Source of the DNA: Methanoculleus sp.
Lineage (GTDB): Archaea; Halobacteriota; Methanomicrobia; Methanomicrobiales; Methanoculleaceae
Assembly: GCA_023230425.1 (NCBI GenBank)
Contig: JALNXI010000079.1
Location: forward strand, 1-8,768
DNA length: 8,768 bases
Direction: 5' to 3'
Below, piece by piece: positions 5,414-8,768 of the stretch. The translations under genes were made by a program, and so were the position numbers. Numbering within the stretch: the stretch's first letter is position 1; each line of letters starts with the position of its first letter. The notes beneath the pieces were generated by a model. It made no database searches, was not told where the DNA came from, and was given only the letters and a program-made list of their open reading frames with translations.

Positions 5414-6346
5414 ATGAACGGCACGATCACGGATTTCCTGATAGTTGCGGACCAGATCTTCATCCTGGTCCTCCTGATCGCCGCCGGCTACGTCGCCGTC
5501 ACCACAAAGATCGTCGACCCCCGGGCCACCCGGGGGCTCTCCGGGCTCCTCATCAACATCACCATCCCGGCGCTGATCGTCGCCTCGATGCAGGTGCCCT
5601 TCACCCCAGAACGCCTCGCCGGGGCCGAGACCCTGATCTTCGCGACCGGCGCCCTCTACATCTTCTCGTTCGCCCTCGCCTGGGCGGTCTCCAAAGCCAT
5701 GCGGGTCCCGGCCGCCGAGGAAGGCGTCCTCCAGTTCGCCATCGTCTTCGGGAACGTGGGGTTCATGGGATTCCCGGTCGCCCTGACGCTCTTCGGGGAG
5801 GACTCCCTCTTTTACGTCGCCATCTTCAACCTCTTCTTCAACGTCCTCGTCTTCTCGGTCGGGATCATGATGCTCACCGAAGGAAGGGGGAAGGGGTTCG
5901 ATCCGCGACTCCTCGCGAACCCCGGGATCGCGGCCTCCATTGTCGGGCTCGCCCTCTTCCTCGGCTCGGTAGAGATCCCGGGGCCGTTCATCGACTCGAT
6001 CGAACTCCTCGGCGGGGTGACCACGCCGCTTGCGATGATCATCGTCGGGGCGATGCTCGCGACGTTCCCGGCGCGGGAGATGGTCGGGAACTGGCGGATA
6101 TGGGTCGCAAGTGCCGTCCTCCTCCTCGCGGTTCCGGTGGCCTACTGCTACCTCTTCGCCCCGATCTTTGCCGACCCCTACATCAACGGGATCATGATCA
6201 CGATGGCCGCGATGCCCGCCGCCGCGAACACCGTCATCTTCGCGGAGCAGTACGGCGCCGATTCCCGGCTCGCATCGCAGATCGTCTTCGTCTCAACGAT
6301 CGGATCGCTCGTCACCATCCCGCTGATCACGACGGTGCTGCTGTAA
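5414..6346 (+). CDS. AEC-family (auxin efflux carrier-type) permease
   Basis: The 310-residue integral membrane protein has about ten hydrophobic segments arranged in two halves. Family features include the N-terminal GYVAVTTKIVDPRATRGLSGLL followed by INITIPALIVASM, the mid-protein FGNVGFMGFPVALTLFGED, and in the second half TTPLAMIIVGAMLA and MAAMPAAANTVIFAEQYGAD. AEC carriers export or exchange small organic anions or related solutes across the cytoplasmic membrane; the substrate cannot be told from sequence. Length matches the family. The ATG at 5414 is preceded by GGAG at 10 nt. It is 150 bp from the M28 gene and probably has its own transcript. It converges with the gene at 6395-7111 over 48 bp. 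Confidence 0.94.
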   Translation: MNGTITDFLIVADQIFILVLLIAAGYVAVTTKIVDPRATRGLSGLLINITIPALIVASMQVPFTPERLAGAETLIFATGALYIFSFALAWAVSKAMRVPAAEEGVLQFAIVFGNVGFMGFPVALTLFGEDSLFYVAIFNLFFNVLVFSVGIMMLTEGRGKGFDPRLLANPGIAASIVGLALFLGSVEIPGPFIDSIELLGGVTTPLAMIIVGAMLATFPAREMVGNWRIWVASAVLLLAVPVAYCYLFAPIFADPYINGIMITMAAMPAAANTVIFAEQYGADSRLASQIVFVSTIGSLVTIPLITTVLL

Positions 6347-6394
6347 GAGCAGAGGAGGGGTTCTGGAGATCTACCCCGGTGCAGGGTTTGTCTA

Positions 6395-7111
6395 TCAGAA
6401 AGAGATTCCCCCTGCGATAACCCGGTATTCGGCCGGAACCGGGACGAATCCGGACGCTGTACACGGGATGGTCGTGTTCACCGTTGTCGTCCAGGTATTC
6501 TCTCTTATCAAACGTTTCGTGCCCCCTTCTCCCCGGTACTCGAGATTGAACGTGACCGGGGCTGCACCCTCCGGCGGCGGAACGAAACCATCGAGGAAGA
6601 CGGCCGTGGTGTAGGCGCCGCTCGAAACCCGGGTGAATTCAGCGACGCTCATGTTATCGGGTGTCGCAAGCACGGGCACGAGCAGCCGCGGCTCCCTCTT
6701 CGTCTCCCACGCGGTCAGGTTGGTAGGCCGCTGATGCAGGGGCAAGCGTTGCGGTTCGTCTTCCGTCTGCAACTCCTCAAACGATATGGAGATATCGGGC
6801 GCGTATCCCCCCGTCGTCGTGAACGCGAGCATCTTCCCGTATGGCGTCTCCCGGATCTCTGCCTGCCACCCGGCGACCCGGCCGCCGGAGAACGTCCCCT
6901 CCGGGATCACCAGATCACCCATTGCGTTCGCCGGGAGCGGGACCATGACCGTGGCGGTGTTGTTCACGGCAAGATCAGACAGGCCGGTGATCTCGATCGC
7001 ATAGAAGTTGCCCGGCAGAACGGTCTCGGAGAACGCAGGAGCAAAGAGGAACAGGAAGACAACCACGGCAAGAACGACAGTGATCGCCTTGAGAATATAA
7101 TCGACCTTCAT
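6395..7111 (-). CDS. Exported, possibly membrane-tethered protein of unknown function
   Basis: This 238-residue protein has a basic N-terminus (MKVDYILK) and a long hydrophobic segment (about 9-27) ending in APAFSET, either a signal peptide or an N-terminal anchor. The remainder is an extracytoplasmic, beta-rich region with several N-glycosylation sequons (NNT, NLT, NMS, NTT), rich in Pro, Thr and Val. I do not recognise a family. The ATG at 7111 has GAGGT 4 nt upstream. Its promoter at 7206-7233 is of the same type as those of the other three exported-protein genes, and its transcription-start region is closely similar to that of the 669-1334 gene, although the proteins show no clear similarity. 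Confidence 0.84.
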   Translation of the reverse strand: MKVDYILKAITVVLAVVVFLFLFAPAFSETVLPGNFYAIEITGLSDLAVNNTATVMVPLPANAMGDLVIPEGTFSGGRVAGWQAEIRETPYGKMLAFTTTGGYAPDISISFEELQTEDEPQRLPLHQRPTNLTAWETKREPRLLVPVLATPDNMSVAEFTRVSSGAYTTAVFLDGFVPPPEGAAPVTFNLEYRGEGGTKRLIRENTWTTTVNTTIPCTASGFVPVPAEYRVIAGGISF

Positions 7112-7131
7112 ACGGACCTCGCGACGTACTG

Positions 7132-7148
7132 CCGGGCATCGAACCCGG
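7132..7148 (-). other. Small hairpin resembling a tRNA T-arm in the leader of the 7111 gene
   Basis: On the minus strand CCGGG-TTCGATG-CCCGG has a perfect 5-bp stem and a 7-nt loop of the T-arm pattern. No acceptor, anticodon or D arm fits around it, so it is not a tRNA. It lies between the ribosome binding site of the 7111 gene and the predicted transcription start. Confidence 0.3.
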
Positions 7149-7205
7149 GTGTAGACTGCACATGACCGGATATTGGTATCTACGGGTGAGAGGTCAACGT
7201 GCTTC

Positions 7206-7233
7206 TATAAACCTTTTCTGTGACGTCCGTCTA
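7206..7233 (-). promoter_or_regulatory. Promoter P3 (shared type) for the 6395-7111 gene
   Basis: On the minus strand: TAGAC (7233-7229), 6 bp, CACAG (7222-7218), GAAAAGG, TTTATA (7211-7206). Transcription is expected near 7183, giving a leader of about 70 nt. The block 7175-7239 aligns without gaps to 1495-1559. Confidence 0.68.
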
Positions 7234-7289
7234 CACATCAAGCCTCAGGACGGGCTCCGGGTGAGAGGTCGGCCATCACGGCTCCCGCC

Positions 7290-8144
7290 CTACCACGCCA
7301 CCGCCCGGAGGGTTGCAAGAAGAAAGACCAGCCCCCCGAGGCCGGTGTTGACGTAAGGGAGGTACCAGTAGACCCGGTCGATGGAGAGGCCTTCCCGGAG
7401 GAGGAGGGCAAGGGGGATGGTCGGGTAGACCAGGACGAGCAGGCTCACCGGGTTGAAGTCGGCAAGCCCGATGACGAGGGCGGCAAGCCCCGACCAGAAT
7501 ACCAGGCAGAGGAGGAGCGAGCGCCGTTCCCGGAGGACGACGGCCGTCGTCGTCATCCCCGCGGCCTCGTCGCAGCCGATGTCGGGGATCGCGGAGAAGA
7601 GGTGCATCGCGGCGATGTGGAGGTAGCCGGCGAGGACGAGAGCGAGCGGCGGGAGGGCGCCGCCTGCGAGGTAGTAGCCCAGGATCCCCGGGACCACGTA
7701 GAGCATGTTCGAGGAGAAGTCAAGGACCGGGACCTCCTTGAACCGGAGCGGCGGAGCGCTGTAAAAGTAGGAGAGGAAGAGGAAGGAGAGCAACAGCGCC
7801 TGCCCGACGGTGTCGAGGACGAAGAGAAGCGCGAGACTGATGCCAGCCGCAAGGCCGAGGAGGAGGAGGAGGTCCCGGCCGTCCGCCTCGTTGAGACGGT
7901 ACTCCTTCACATCCTTCTTGGGGTTGAACCGGTCGGTCTCCTGGTCCCACCAGTCGTTCACCCCGTAGATGAAGAGGTTTGCCGGGAGGAAGAAGTAGAA
8001 GAGGAAGAGGACGTACGCGGGGTCGAAGAAGGCCAACCAGGAGTCCATCCCGAGGGCGTAGCCCACCACGTAGGTCCCGCCGGTGTAGATCCAGAACCGG
8101 AACCGCGATACCCGCCAGGCAAGCGAGAGGAGTCGCGGTGCCAC
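7290..8144 (-). CDS. UbiA-family prenyltransferase (lycopene elongase-like)
   Basis: The 284-residue polytopic membrane protein has about eight to nine helices. The first Asp-rich motif is NDWWDQETD (63-71) and the second is DIGCDEAAG (188-196), both needed for Mg2+ and prenyl-diphosphate binding in the UbiA superfamily. YFYSAPPLRFKEVPVLD (126-142) is also typical. The family transfers isoprenoid chains to hydrophobic acceptors inside the membrane. Because the gene follows a phytoene synthase gene by only 6 bp, I favour a role in carotenoid synthesis similar to the archaeal lycopene elongases of C50 carotenoid pathways, but the acceptor is not proven. Lipid or quinone prenylation are alternatives. 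The start is GTG at 8144, with AGGT just upstream between the two genes. Confidence 0.92.
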   Translation of the reverse strand: MAPRLLSLAWRVSRFRFWIYTGGTYVVGYALGMDSWLAFFDPAYVLFLFYFFLPANLFIYGVNDWWDQETDRFNPKKDVKEYRLNEADGRDLLLLLGLAAGISLALLFVLDTVGQALLLSFLFLSYFYSAPPLRFKEVPVLDFSSNMLYVVPGILGYYLAGGALPPLALVLAGYLHIAAMHLFSAIPDIGCDEAAGMTTTAVVLRERRSLLLCLVFWSGLAALVIGLADFNPVSLLVLVYPTIPLALLLREGLSIDRVYWYLPYVNTGLGGLVFLLATLRAVAW

Positions 8145-8150
8145 GGACCT

Positions 8151-8768
8151 TCACGCCTTTAAGGTGTTTGCGGCGGCGCCGGAGACGATCCGCATCACCG
8201 ACGGCTTCACCTTCCGCCGGTGGACGACGGCCGGGTCGCGTTCTATCGTCCGGGCCGTCCAGCGGTACATGTCCGATGCGGTCCTGATCGGGATCCAGTA
8301 GCGCCGGGGGATGTACCGAAACCCGGCCTCCGCCTGCTCCTGCCACTCCCGGTACCGCTGAAGCTGGAACCGGACAAACGCCGCAAACCCCCCGGGGTCC
8401 CGGGAGGCGGAGGCCGTCGAGAGATCATCGAGTCCGAACCGGTCCATCTCGTCTTGGGGGAAATAGGTCCGGCCCAGGGTGAGGTCTTCTGCGATGTCGC
8501 GGATAAAGTTGACATACTGCATCGCCCGGCCCAGGTTCCGTGCTGCAGTGTGCGATTCCGGCGGGAGATCGAGGATCCCGGCCATCATCAGCCCGATCAC
8601 CTCGGACGAGCCGTAGAGGTAACCCTCCAGGTCACCAATCGTCCGGTAGGAGGCGATGGTGATGTCCCTCTCCATGGAACGGAGGAACGCCTCCGTCCAC
8701 CCCGGATCGAAACCCTTGCGCCCTGCAAGTTCGACAAACGAATCGACCACCACGTCCCCCGTTGCCTC
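8151..8768 (-). CDS. crtB: Phytoene/squalene synthase family protein (5' end outside window)
   Basis: 205 codons of the C-terminal part are present and the frame stays open to the window edge. Roughly the first 70-90 residues, with the first Asp-rich motif, lie outside. Counting from the GTG at 8753, the second substrate-binding motif is NFIRDIAEDLTLGRTYFP (82-99), including D86 and D90 of DxxxD. It is preceded by ERDI, by EGYLYGSSEVIGLMM, and followed by DRFGL, all characteristic of phytoene synthases. The enzyme condenses two geranylgeranyl diphosphates into phytoene; squalene synthase is the main alternative. The GTG at 8753 is unlikely to be the true start, because it would remove the first catalytic motif. 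The gene is the upstream partner of the prenyltransferase in one leftward operon. Confidence 0.9.
   Translation of the reverse strand, partial: EATGDVVVDSFVELAGRKGFDPGWTEAFLRSMERDITIASYRTIGDLEGYLYGSSEVIGLMMAGILDLPPESHTAARNLGRAMQYVNFIRDIAEDLTLGRTYFPQDEMDRFGLDDLSTASASRDPGGFAAFVRFQLQRYREWQEQAEAGFRYIPRRYWIPIRTASDMYRWTARTIERDPAVVHRRKVKPSVMRIVSGAAANTLKA

Noticed and set aside
5338..6420. A 360-codon rightward frame overlapping the AEC permease gene
   Set aside because: It is an Arg/His/Pro-rich out-of-frame reading of the permease, with no hydrophobic or domain pattern.
7090..7200. A tRNA gene on the minus strand around the T-arm-like hairpin
   Set aside because: The 7 bases after the T-arm have no complementary 5' acceptor strand at the right distance, and no anticodon or D arm can be drawn.
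1..8768. CRISPR array, insertion sequence or rRNA
   Set aside because: No regularly spaced direct repeats, transposase-like protein or rRNA-like sequence was found on either strand.

Overview
The window looks like chromosomal DNA of a methanogenic euryarchaeon, most likely a Methanomicrobiales member such as Methanoculleus. This is an inference. It rests on high-GC genes, archaeal BRE/TATA promoters, GGAGG-type ribosome binding sites, a DUF4367-type lipoprotein, an AEC carrier, an MNT/HEPN gene pair and archaeal-style isoprenoid genes. No database search could be run.

Layout. Positions 1-81 may hold the C-terminal end of an unidentified gene. From 199 to 1563, an AT-richer stretch carries two leftward genes for exported proteins of unknown function (199-531 and 669-1334). 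The second has a leader of about 170 nt that can fold into several hairpins, behind a strong promoter at 1526-1563. Positions 1665-2750 hold a rightward wHTH-nucleotidyltransferase (MNT) / HEPN pair of the toxin-antitoxin type, with a tandem palindromic operator lying over the MNT start codon. A DUF4367 lipoprotein (2779-3258, leftward) and a secreted M28 zinc peptidase (3533-5263, rightward) diverge from a promoter region built on a perfect 19-bp inverted repeat. Next come an AEC-family permease (5414-6346, rightward) and another exported protein of unknown function (6395-7111, leftward). The window ends with a leftward operon of a UbiA-type prenyltransferase (7290-8144) and a phytoene synthase (8151 to beyond the window edge), which points to carotenoid or related C40+ isoprenoid synthesis.

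How the parts connect. Four of the genes for exported proteins (669-1334, 2779-3258, 3533-5263 and 6395-7111) have the same promoter plan: a TAGCT-like box, exactly 6 bp, CACAGAAA, then TATA. This plan was not seen next to the MNT/HEPN pair, the permease or the prenyltransferase. I read this as a candidate co-regulated set of envelope or exported proteins. The two most unusual local structures are the hairpin leader at 1342-1501, whose hairpins compete for the Shine-Dalgarno sequence, and the 20-bp-period operator at 1665-1702.
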